Shown here: positions 1 through 5,319 of the stretch, piece after piece
How positions within the stretch are numbered: the stretch's first letter is position 1
Layout of the letters: each line of letters opens with the position of its first letter
Assembly: GCA_027055005.1 (NCBI GenBank)
Contig: JALUNR010000233.1
Span: forward strand, 1-5,753
Length of the DNA stretch: 5,753 nt
Direction: 5' to 3'
Source of the DNA: Campylobacterales bacterium
GTDB lineage: Bacteria > Campylobacterota > Campylobacteria > Campylobacterales > QNZT01
The notes under the pieces: generated by a model
The model's database searches: none
What the model saw: the letters and a program-made list of their open reading frames with translations, nothing else
Told to the model about the DNA's origin: nothing
Made by a program: the position numbers and the translations under genes

Positions 1-1103
1 TTTGGCATACTCTCAACATAAACTGACTGAGATGGAAATGCAAAATCACTTCCATTTTCCTCTACTATCTTCATGATTTTCAAGTTCACATCTTCTCTTA
101 TCTCTAAGTATTTTGCCCAATCAGCTGTATTTGTAAAACAGTAGATAAATATACTAAGATCACTTGCTCCAAACTCATCAAAGTTTACCAAAATAGTATC
201 TTTTTTTGAAATTCCTTCATGAGTTTTTATCATACTTTTTATCTCATCAAGTATCTTTATCATCTGCTCTCTAGTTGTAGAGTAAACAAGCCCAACTCTC
301 ATCTTTATCCGTCTGATATCTCTTCTTGAAAAGTTTTCTATCGGATTGTTTGCTACTACTTGATTTGGAACTGTAACCAAAGATTTTCCAAAAGTTCTTA
401 CCTTTATAGTTCTAAGTCCTATATCCTCAACAGTTCCTTCAACTCCTCCAACCTTTATCCAATCATCTATCTTCAAAGCTTTATCAGCTAATATACTAAG
501 CCCTCCAAAAAGATTTGAAGCAGTATCTTTAGCTGCCAATGCAAATGCCAAACCTCCAAGTCCAAGTGAAGCTATAAATGCACTTACATTTATGCCCCAA
601 GTTTGAAGAATACTTACAACTCCTACAGAAAAAACTAATATTTTTAAAGCTTTTACAAAAAATGCTCCTATTTCACGATATAGCTCTCTACCAAACTTTT
701 TTGAAAACTTATATATAGAATCTTTTGAAACATTAATAGCACTGAATATTATCCAAAAGACTATATATATAAAAAAGCTTGTAATAAGCTTTGATACACT
801 ATCTCCATCTATTCCTGCCACTTCTAAAGATAGTTGTAAACCTATCACTATAAACAAAAATTTTAATGGTTCATGAATAATTTTTATAATATTGTCATCT
901 AAATTTGATTTTGTTTTAGAAGCAAATTTTTTTACAAATCCTATAACTAACATACTAAAAAGTTTTCTAAAGAGTAAAAATAGGAAAAAGACTCCAACTG
1001 CATAAATAAGTTTTATATATGGTATATTCCACAACTTATGCTTATATAAAAAATCAATCCCCTCTACTTTTACTAAAGCTATCAGTTTATTTATTGTATC
1101 CAC
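1..1103 (-). CDS. MscS-family mechanosensitive ion channel (partial, C-terminus beyond left edge)
   Basis: This is a small-conductance mechanosensitive channel, an inner-membrane heptamer that releases solutes on hypo-osmotic shock. About 367 residues are visible and the frame is still open at base 1. Hydrophobic segments lie near residues 28-46, 79-98, 105-125 and 150-168. The pore helix at about 170-200 contains SAFIASLGLGGLAFALAAKD, the Gly/Ala-rich MscS TM3 pattern. The beta domain follows (DDWIKVGGVEGTVEDIGLRT, then TVPN), and then the alpha/beta C-terminal domain, with FPSQSVYVES near the edge, a motif typical of the family's end. Extra N-terminal helices make it longer than E. coli MscS. 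The chosen start is GTG at 1101-1103: it is the first usable start after the in-frame stop at 1122-1124, and AAGGA (1111-1115) sits 7 nt upstream. It overlaps the surE 3' end by 13 nt, implying translational coupling. The family call is very secure; the start is fairly secure. Confidence 0.93.
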   Translation of the reverse strand, partial: MDTINKLIALVKVEGIDFLYKHKLWNIPYIKLIYAVGVFFLFLLFRKLFSMLVIGFVKKFASKTKSNLDDNIIKIIHEPLKFLFIVIGLQLSLEVAGIDGDSVSKLITSFFIYIVFWIIFSAINVSKDSIYKFSKKFGRELYREIGAFFVKALKILVFSVGVVSILQTWGINVSAFIASLGLGGLAFALAAKDTASNLFGGLSILADKALKIDDWIKVGGVEGTVEDIGLRTIKVRTFGKSLVTVPNQVVANNPIENFSRRDIRRIKMRVGLVYSTTREQMIKILDEIKSMIKTHEGISKKDTILVNFDEFGASDLSIFIYCFTNTADWAKYLEIREDVNLKIMKIVEENGSDFAFPSQSVYVESMP

Positions 1104-1879
1104 TCTTCCATCCTTTTTATATCATCATAACTAGTTAAATCCAGCATCACTGGCATAATTGAAACATATCCTTTTTCAACAGCTTCCAAATCACAAAGCC
1201 CACTTTTACCCTCTCTTCTTTTCCACTCCAAAGGATGAGTTCCAAGCCAAAAGTACTCCTCACCTCTTGGATTTATATGCCTATGAGAATCATTCCCATA
1301 CACTCTATATCCTGCATGAGTTGTTTTATAACCTTTAAATTCCTCTCTTTTTATAGGTGGAATATTTATATTTATAAGCTTTCTCTCTTCCATTGGAAAC
1401 TTATCTTCAAAAATTTTTTTAACTATATCTTTTATCACATAACTAGCTAGTTCATATCCATGATAACTCATATCCTTACATCCATTTTTACAAACTTGAG
1501 ATATAGCAACTGATGGCACTCCATGAATCACTCCTTCCATAGCTCCTCCAACAGTTCCACTATATGTTATATCCTCACCCATGTTAGAACCTCTATTTAT
1601 CCCACTAACTACTAAGTCAGGTTTAACACCATCTTTAAAAATCGTATTTAAAGCCATATATATACAATCACTAGGAGTTCCATCATCTAGTTTATAAAAA
1701 TCATCATCAAGAGATATAAATCTGAGTGGACGAGAAAGTGTAAGCGAGTGAGCACAAGCAGACTTTTCACTACTAGGAGCTACAACTATAACTCTTGCAA
1801 ACTCCTTTAAACTATCCCTTAAAACCCTAAGCCCTTCAGCTTCAAAGCCATCATCATTTGTTATAAGTATTGTTTTTAT
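1091..1879 (-). CDS. surE: 5'/3'-nucleotidase SurE, with a non-canonical ATA start
   Basis: SurE is a cytoplasmic, metal-dependent nucleoside monophosphate phosphatase linked in other bacteria to stationary-phase survival and nucleotide-pool cleanup. Read from ATA at 1877-1879, the protein is 262 residues, normal for the family. It begins MKTILITNDDGFEAEG: the metal ligands Asp9-Asp10 lie in TNDDG, a conserved Ser in the PSSEKS region (about Ser40), GTPSDC follows at 67-72, and SGINRGSN at 92-99 carries the Asn95 ligand. YSGTVGGAMEG comes next. No ATG, GTG or TTG exists in frame between the upstream TAG (1904-1906) and the ATG at 1655-1657. That ATG is codon 75 and would delete the active-site aspartates. 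AAAGG (1887-1891) lies 7 nt before the ATA, supporting it as the start. A G-to-A change or base error at a former ATG is the alternative. The gene sits 24 nt after the thioredoxin-like gene and overlaps the channel gene. Confidence 0.88.
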   Translation of the reverse strand: MKTILITNDDGFEAEGLRVLRDSLKEFARVIVVAPSSEKSACAHSLTLSRPLRFISLDDDFYKLDDGTPSDCIYMALNTIFKDGVKPDLVVSGINRGSNMGEDITYSGTVGGAMEGVIHGVPSVAISQVCKNGCKDMSYHGYELASYVIKDIVKKIFEDKFPMEERKLININIPPIKREEFKGYKTTHAGYRVYGNDSHRHINPRGEEYFWLGTHPLEWKRREGKSGLCDLEAVEKGYVSIMPVMLDLTSYDDIKRMEEWIQ

Positions 1880-1886
1880 TATTTTG

Positions 1887-1891
1887 CCTTT
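1887..1891 (-). promoter_or_regulatory. Shine-Dalgarno that fixes the ATA start of surE
   Basis: On the minus strand AAAGG is followed by 7 nt and then ATA AAA ACA. The spacing equals that of the AAGGA-GTG pair of the downstream channel gene. It supports initiation at the ATA at 1877-1879 rather than at the ATA at 1880-1882 (4 nt spacing) or at the distant internal ATG. Confidence 0.55.
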
Positions 1892-1903
1892 TTTTAGTTT
1901 TGG

Positions 1904-2293
1904 CTATTTTAGTAAAAAATCCCTAATATCTTTCTCATCAACACTTTTATAAAATGGCTTACCAATAAAAGTTTCTTTTTTACTATCCACAAAAAACAAA
2001 GTTGGATAATAATTTGACCAGTACATCTCGATAGGGTAACTATGTTTAGCATCTTGATTTACAATAACAGATATAACTTTTTTGTTTAGTTTATCGATAT
2101 AGCTATGATTTGTAAAAACATCTCTTACTAAATCCTTACATTTTTGACAATCATTTTTTATCAACAAAACCATCAAAACTTTATTTTCTTTTTTTGCCTT
2201 TTGTAGGGCATCATCATAGTTTCCAAGCCACTTTACATAGTTTGCATAAACAAAAGAACTTAGCAAATACAATAAAAACAAAACCTTTTTCAT
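1904..2293 (-). CDS. Exported thioredoxin-like protein (CQKC motif)
   Basis: This 129-residue protein has a signal peptide: Lys2-Lys3, a hydrophobic core at 5-15, and a likely cleavage after Ala17 (FVYA/NY). It is therefore expected to be periplasmic. The mature part fits a thioredoxin fold of the Thioredoxin_7/DUF255-like kind, with an alpha-helical start (YDDALQKAKKENK), a beta strand (VLMVLLIK), a redox motif Cys49-Gln-Lys-Cys52, and the cis-proline region YYPTLFFVD (Pro97). The Trp that precedes Cys in classical thioredoxin is absent (it reads NDCQKC). A likely role is reduction or isomerisation of periplasmic thiols, for example apocytochrome CXXCH cysteines or oxidised cysteines after peroxide stress; this is inferred from context. 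Its ATG overlaps the peroxidase TGA as ATGA, so the two are translationally coupled. It ends with TAG, and the surE frame continues in phase after that codon. The specific partner is unknown. Confidence 0.85.
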   Translation of the reverse strand: MKKVLFLLYLLSSFVYANYVKWLGNYDDALQKAKKENKVLMVLLIKNDCQKCKDLVRDVFTNHSYIDKLNKKVISVIVNQDAKHSYPIEMYWSNYYPTLFFVDSKKETFIGKPFYKSVDEKDIRDFLLK

Positions 2294-3372
2294 TTATACT
2301 CTACAACTTTCCCTTCCAAACTTTTCAAAAACTCCACAACATCATCAATCTGCTCTTTGTTAAACTCATTTCCTAGTTGATACTTACTCATGATTCTAAC
2401 TACCTCTTTTATATCTTTTACAGCACCATTGTGAAAGTATGGTTTAGTTTTTGTTACATTTCTAAGTATCGGTACTCTGAAAAACTGTCTACCATCCCTA
2501 CCATAAAAATGTCCCAAATCTTTAAAAGGATAAGGACTTTTTTTCAAACCAAATTTTGGATTAAACTTTATTCCTAAATAGTCTTCTAAATATCTTCTTA
2601 ATGGAAATCGAACTATTATTTGCCCACCAAGACTCATTCCAGAATGGCATCCTTTACACCCTTTAGTTATAAATATAGTTAATCCTCTCTTTGCTGATTT
2701 ACTCATAGCACTATCATTACCATCTAAAAATTCATCATATGCACCTCTAGTTAGTAAAGTTCTTTCATATGCCCCTATCGCTTTTTGAACATCACTAAAA
2801 ACAACTCTATCTTTACCAAATACTTTTTTAAACTCTGTTTTTAAATCACTATCTTGATTTAACCTATCCTCAACCTCTTTTGGTGTCATATTCATCTCAA
2901 ATGGTGCTTGTACTGGACCTCCTGCTTGTTCTTCAACATCTTTTGCTCTTCCATCCCAAAACTCATATTTTGCTAAAGCTGAGTTTAAAACAGTAGGTGA
3001 ATTTAAGTGATGAGGGTTCTCTCTTCCATCAAATCCTATGGCAGTAGGTCTATTATCATCTCCACCATCTTCTAATATATGGCAACTTGCACAGTTTATA
3101 CTCTTATCTCTTGAAAGTCTTGTATCAAAAAAAAGTTTTTTACCTAGTTCAATTTTTTCTTTAGTTAAAGGATTTTTTGGATTATCAACAACTTTCAAAA
3201 GCTCTTTATAAGTTTTTGGTATTGGCAACATATTTAAACTAAGTGCTGTTTTTCTAAGCTCTTCATCACTCCATTTTGGTGTTTTGTGACTTGGCATAAC
3301 AAATGGTAAAGAGTACAAAAGAGTAACTACTCCCAAAGCAATAGTTACTGGATGAAATAAAAACTTTTTCAT
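2290..3372 (-). CDS. ccp: Di-heme bacterial cytochrome c peroxidase
   Basis: This enzyme reduces H2O2 to water in the periplasm using electrons from a c-type cytochrome. The protein has 360 residues. Residues 7-26 are hydrophobic after MKKFLFHP and show no clear AxA cleavage site, so an uncleaved membrane anchor is possible. Two haem c sites are present: C94-A-S-C-H98 (peroxidatic haem in the family) and C239-K-G-C-H243 (electron-transfer haem). Other family signatures are NSPTVLNSA (125-133), FWDGRAKDVEEQAGGPVQ (138-155), FRVPILRNVTKTKPYFHNGA (298-317), and Met328 in RIMSKYQLG, the expected Met ligand of the electron-transfer haem. At the site where many family members read IGH, this one reads AIGFDG (Phe114), and His121-His122 follow shortly. 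The segment at 250-286 between the second haem and the FRVP motif is basic and unusual. The start is firm: AGGAGG (3378-3383) lies 5 nt upstream. It is coupled by ATGA to the thioredoxin-like gene. Confidence 0.95.
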   Translation of the reverse strand: MKKFLFHPVTIALGVVTLLYSLPFVMPSHKTPKWSDEELRKTALSLNMLPIPKTYKELLKVVDNPKNPLTKEKIELGKKLFFDTRLSRDKSINCASCHILEDGGDDNRPTAIGFDGRENPHHLNSPTVLNSALAKYEFWDGRAKDVEEQAGGPVQAPFEMNMTPKEVEDRLNQDSDLKTEFKKVFGKDRVVFSDVQKAIGAYERTLLTRGAYDEFLDGNDSAMSKSAKRGLTIFITKGCKGCHSGMSLGGQIIVRFPLRRYLEDYLGIKFNPKFGLKKSPYPFKDLGHFYGRDGRQFFRVPILRNVTKTKPYFHNGAVKDIKEVVRIMSKYQLGNEFNKEQIDDVVEFLKSLEGKVVEYK

Positions 3373-3377
3373 GATAA

Positions 3378-3383
3378 CCTCCT
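3378..3383 (-). promoter_or_regulatory. Perfect Shine-Dalgarno of ccp
   Basis: AGGAGG on the minus strand lies 5 nt before the ccp ATG and is the strongest ribosome-binding site in the window. Its first three bases (3381-3383) are the end of the palindrome at 3381-3417, so an mRNA hairpin could partly hide it. Confidence 0.8.
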
Positions 3384-3417
3384 ATAAGTTCATATAATAT
3401 TTTATAGAACATATAGG
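3381..3417. promoter_or_regulatory. 37-bp imperfect palindrome between araC and ccp (candidate operator or 5' leader hairpin)
   Basis: Read on the minus strand, the arms are CCTATATGTTC and GAACTTATAGG. They match at 10 of 11 positions (one T/T mismatch) around a 15-nt A/T-only centre that includes TATAAA and TATTAT, possible -10 elements. As DNA it would suit a dimeric regulator covering the ccp promoter. As RNA it would be a hairpin taking in half of the ccp Shine-Dalgarno. No T-run follows, so it is a poor intrinsic terminator. The adjacent AraC-type protein is an obvious candidate binder, though that family often uses direct repeats. Which reading is correct is not decided by the sequence. 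Confidence 0.5.
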
Positions 3418-3430
3418 AATAAAATCAACA

Positions 3431-4318
3431 TTATTTTGCTAAAAAAGGTTTTTTATTTATCAAAGATGGTTCTATTTTGTATTTTTTCTTAAAAAGCTTA
3501 CTAAAATTTCCTTGATGAGAGTATCCTACCATATTTGAAACTTCTCCAACCGTATAATCCTCTTCACAAAGTAAATAATATGCTTTTTCAAGTCTACTCT
3601 CTTGAATAAAAGAGTAAATCGTACTATCATGAAACTCTTTAAAAACTTTTTTAAGTTTTGTCGGATTTGTATCGCATAACTTTGCTAACTTTTTTATACT
3701 TAAATCATTTGTAAAATTTTGTAAAATCTCACTCTTGGCTTTTTTTGCTAACTCAAAATCATTTGAATCAACTTTATTATCACTAATTTTTAAAAAATGT
3801 AAGAGCAAATCCAGTGATAAACTTTCAGCTTTTAAACTTCTCATCCTCTCTTTTTCATCCAAATTTACAACCCTTTGAACTAAAAAATAACTAAAATTAT
3901 CCAACTCATAACTATACACCTCTTCAAAGATAGAGTTTTTTTGCATCTTTTGATAGAGCTTATTTTCAAAACTTTTTTCATCACTTAGATAACTTTTCAA
4001 AAAAAAGTCTGCAACAAACATCACAAAAACTTCACTTCCTGCTTTAAAAACTATATCCAAATCCCCGCCTGTATAACAAAACATACTCATACTATTTTGT
4101 TTTACTATATCTTTTGGATTTAACACTAATTTTCCACTCTTTACCACAAACACAACAAGCATCTTATCTATAAAATCTAACTTAAATGTAGTATCTTTTT
4201 TTATAGCTTTTATATCAAAATAAAAAAGTCCTTGTGATATATCAACTCTTTTTATCCCACTTTGAGGATTACTTACTTTGTACTTCCTATCACTCAAGTT
4301 AAAAAACAGACTATCCAT
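3431..4318 (-). CDS. AraC-family transcriptional regulator (PchR-like DNA-binding domain)
   Basis: This is a 295-residue transcription regulator. The C-terminal AraC domain (about 192-286) has both helix-turn-helix units: LSIKKLAKLCDTNPTKLKKV with FKEFHD (about 206-230), and YTVGEVSNMVGYSHQGNFSK with LFKKKYKIEPS (about 255-285). The NPTKLKKVFKEF...IYSFIQESRLEKAYYLL stretch resembles the PchR/YbtA type, whose known members sense siderophores. The N-terminal 180 residues are beta-rich early and helical later, consistent with a ligand-sensing domain, but I cannot name the ligand. The start codon overlaps the stop of the dehydrogenase gene by one base (TAATG), so the two are co-translated; only a weak GGA-type ribosome site is seen. 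This pairing suggests the regulator controls the dehydrogenase operon and perhaps ccp 58 nt downstream. Family certain; target and signal inferred. Confidence 0.92.
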   Translation of the reverse strand: MDSLFFNLSDRKYKVSNPQSGIKRVDISQGLFYFDIKAIKKDTTFKLDFIDKMLVVFVVKSGKLVLNPKDIVKQNSMSMFCYTGGDLDIVFKAGSEVFVMFVADFFLKSYLSDEKSFENKLYQKMQKNSIFEEVYSYELDNFSYFLVQRVVNLDEKERMRSLKAESLSLDLLLHFLKISDNKVDSNDFELAKKAKSEILQNFTNDLSIKKLAKLCDTNPTKLKKVFKEFHDSTIYSFIQESRLEKAYYLLCEEDYTVGEVSNMVGYSHQGNFSKLFKKKYKIEPSLINKKPFLAK

Positions 4319-5142
4319 TATTTTAATCCATCAAGATTATAGTAACTCTCTACTCTATCCTCAAACTCTTCATCACTTAAAATTTGCCTCATAGGTATAA
4401 ACTTCTTAGCCTTTTGACCGATAGCAACTCTAGCTTTAAAATTCTCATCTTCTATAATTTTCAAAACAAGTTTTGCAACTTCTATTTTGTCATTTCCATT
4501 ATTTATCTGCTCTATCAAAGTTGGTGCTAGAGTTGAAACTATACTCTTGTATGGAGATTTTTCACTAAAAGTTGTCTTATTTGTAACTAAATTTTCTCTA
4601 GCAAAATTTGTATCAAAAAAACCAGGTAAAACAGAATGCACCCTAATACCAAAAGGCTTCAACTCATGCCTCAAAGAGTCAGTTATCCCCTCTAATGCAT
4701 ACTTACTAGAATTATAAAAAGTTAAAAGAGGGAGCCCAATCTTTCCTAAAAAAGAGCTAATATTTATAATAACTCCACCATTTTCTCTCATCTTTGGTAT
4801 AACAGCCTTACAAACTCTAAAAACACCAAAAACATTTACATCAAACTGTTCAAGCATTTGCTCTTCACTCACTTCTTCAACACTACCAACAAGCCCATAG
4901 CCAGCATTATTTACTAAAACATCTACTCTTTTGATATCACTTAAAGCATTCTCAACACTTTTAAAATCCCTTATATCCAACTTTATAGGTACTAAACTCT
5001 CGTTCTCTATCTCTCTAAGTTTATAAGGCTCACGACTTCCAGCATATACTTTATAACCACACCTAGAAAGATATAAAGCAGTAATCCTCCCCATTCCACT
5101 AGAACAACCAGTTATAAGTACAGTTTTTTTACTATTTTTCAT
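4318..5142 (-). CDS. Classical short-chain dehydrogenase/reductase (SDR)
   Basis: This is a cytoplasmic NAD(P)-dependent oxidoreductase of 274 residues with a Rossmann fold. The nucleotide-binding motif TGCSSGMG is at 11-18. An Asp in the LDIRD segment (about 56) precedes NNAG (78-81) and Asn103. The catalytic residues are Ser130, Tyr143 and Lys147 (YNSSK), and the PG motif is at 173-174. Ser36-Arg37 after the second strand (AGSRE) suggests NADP(H) preference, as in many SDRs with a basic residue there. The substrate cannot be read from the sequence. The C-terminal tail (KKFIPMRQIL...) resembles the many SDRs acting on lipid-like, retinoid or steroid-like substrates, but this is weak. ATG at 5140-5142 is the only usable start after an in-frame stop. 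No Shine-Dalgarno precedes it, and TATAAT lies 6 nt upstream, which hints at a leaderless message. It is coupled to the AraC gene. Confidence 0.93.
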   Translation of the reverse strand: MKNSKKTVLITGCSSGMGRITALYLSRCGYKVYAGSREPYKLREIENESLVPIKLDIRDFKSVENALSDIKRVDVLVNNAGYGLVGSVEEVSEEQMLEQFDVNVFGVFRVCKAVIPKMRENGGVIINISSFLGKIGLPLLTFYNSSKYALEGITDSLRHELKPFGIRVHSVLPGFFDTNFARENLVTNKTTFSEKSPYKSIVSTLAPTLIEQINNGNDKIEVAKLVLKIIEDENFKARVAIGQKAKKFIPMRQILSDEEFEDRVESYYNLDGLK

Positions 5143-5148
5143 AAGAGT

Positions 5149-5154
5149 ATTATA
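5149..5154 (-). promoter_or_regulatory. Candidate -10 element (TATAAT) of the SDR-araC operon
   Basis: A perfect TATAAT on the minus strand lies 6 nt before the SDR ATG. A start about 7 nt downstream would fall on or next to the A of the ATG, giving a leaderless or near-leaderless mRNA. No -35 consensus lies at 17 bp, which is usual for Campylobacterota housekeeping promoters. A Fnr-type box is centred 41.5 bp upstream of this predicted start. Confidence 0.45.
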
Positions 5155-5176
5155 AGGCTTTTTTATGACTTTTTAG

Positions 5177-5190
5177 TTGATAGTAGTCAA
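5177..5190. promoter_or_regulatory. Crp/Fnr-superfamily type box (TTGAT-N4-GTCAA)
   Basis: The plus strand reads TTGATAGTAGTCAA, matching the TTGAT-N4-ATCAA consensus at 9 of 10 fixed positions; TTGAT-N4-GTCAA is also a known form for Dnr/Nnr-type regulators. Its centre (5183.5) is about 41.5 bp before the start predicted from the TATAAT at 5149-5154, which is the class II activation position. The factor that might bind is not in the window. A/T-rich DNA gives such boxes by chance fairly often, so the spacing is the main support. Confidence 0.4.
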
Positions 5191-5211
5191 GTTATTAACC
5201 TGAGTTCAATA

Positions 5212-5224
5212 GAATATTATATTC
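5212..5224. promoter_or_regulatory. 13-bp palindrome containing a second TATAAT
   Basis: The minus strand reads GAATATAATATTC, a perfect palindrome about a central A, and includes TATAAT (5216-5221). A run of seven T lies just upstream on that strand, the T-rich context typical of Campylobacterota promoters. A start here would give a 5' leader of about 65-70 nt on the SDR message, with the Fnr-type box inside the leader. It is an alternative to the nearer TATAAT. Confidence 0.3.
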
Positions 5225-5274
5225 ACAAAAAAAGATTCCTCATCCCTAAACTATTCCAATCGCAGTAAAAAGAG

Positions 5275-5319
5275 TAAGCATAGGGCTTTTGAAAACATTT
5301 TTAAAAAGCCCTATGCTTA
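5275..5319 (-). terminator. Intrinsic terminator of the PD-(D/E)XK gene
   Basis: This is a perfect 16-bp inverted repeat (5275-5290 and 5304-5319) with a 13-nt loop. Transcribed on the minus strand it reads TAAGCATAGGGCTTTT, loop, AAAAGCCCTATGCTTA, followed by CTCTTTTT. The first three bases are the TAA stop of the upstream gene. No T-run follows on the plus strand, so it should act mainly in the minus direction, insulating the SDR operon from the upstream gene. Confidence 0.8.

Noticed and set aside
1235..1450. Plus-strand open frame of 71 codons
   Set aside because: It lies wholly antisense to surE, its translation has no recognisable motif, and it has no ribosome site; the minus-strand frame carries the conserved SurE motifs.
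1655..1657. ATG as the start of surE
   Set aside because: It would remove 74 residues, including the TNDDG metal site and the conserved Ser region, all of which are intact and in frame upstream.
2194..2577. Two adjacent plus-strand open frames (60 and 66 codons)
   Set aside because: Both are antisense to the thioredoxin-like and peroxidase genes and are low-complexity translations of A/T-rich codons.
3381..3417. Intrinsic terminator for araC
   Set aside because: The palindrome is A/T-rich with a 15-nt loop and is followed by AGGTTATCATG rather than a T-run.
4487..4717. Plus-strand open frame of 76 codons
   Set aside because: It is antisense to the SDR C-terminal half, with no motif or ribosome site.
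5225..5266. Second hairpin with T-run in the intergenic region (GATT...AATC then seven T)
   Set aside because: Only four base pairs form before a G/G mismatch, so it is not a credible terminator; the T-run fits better as promoter-upstream sequence.
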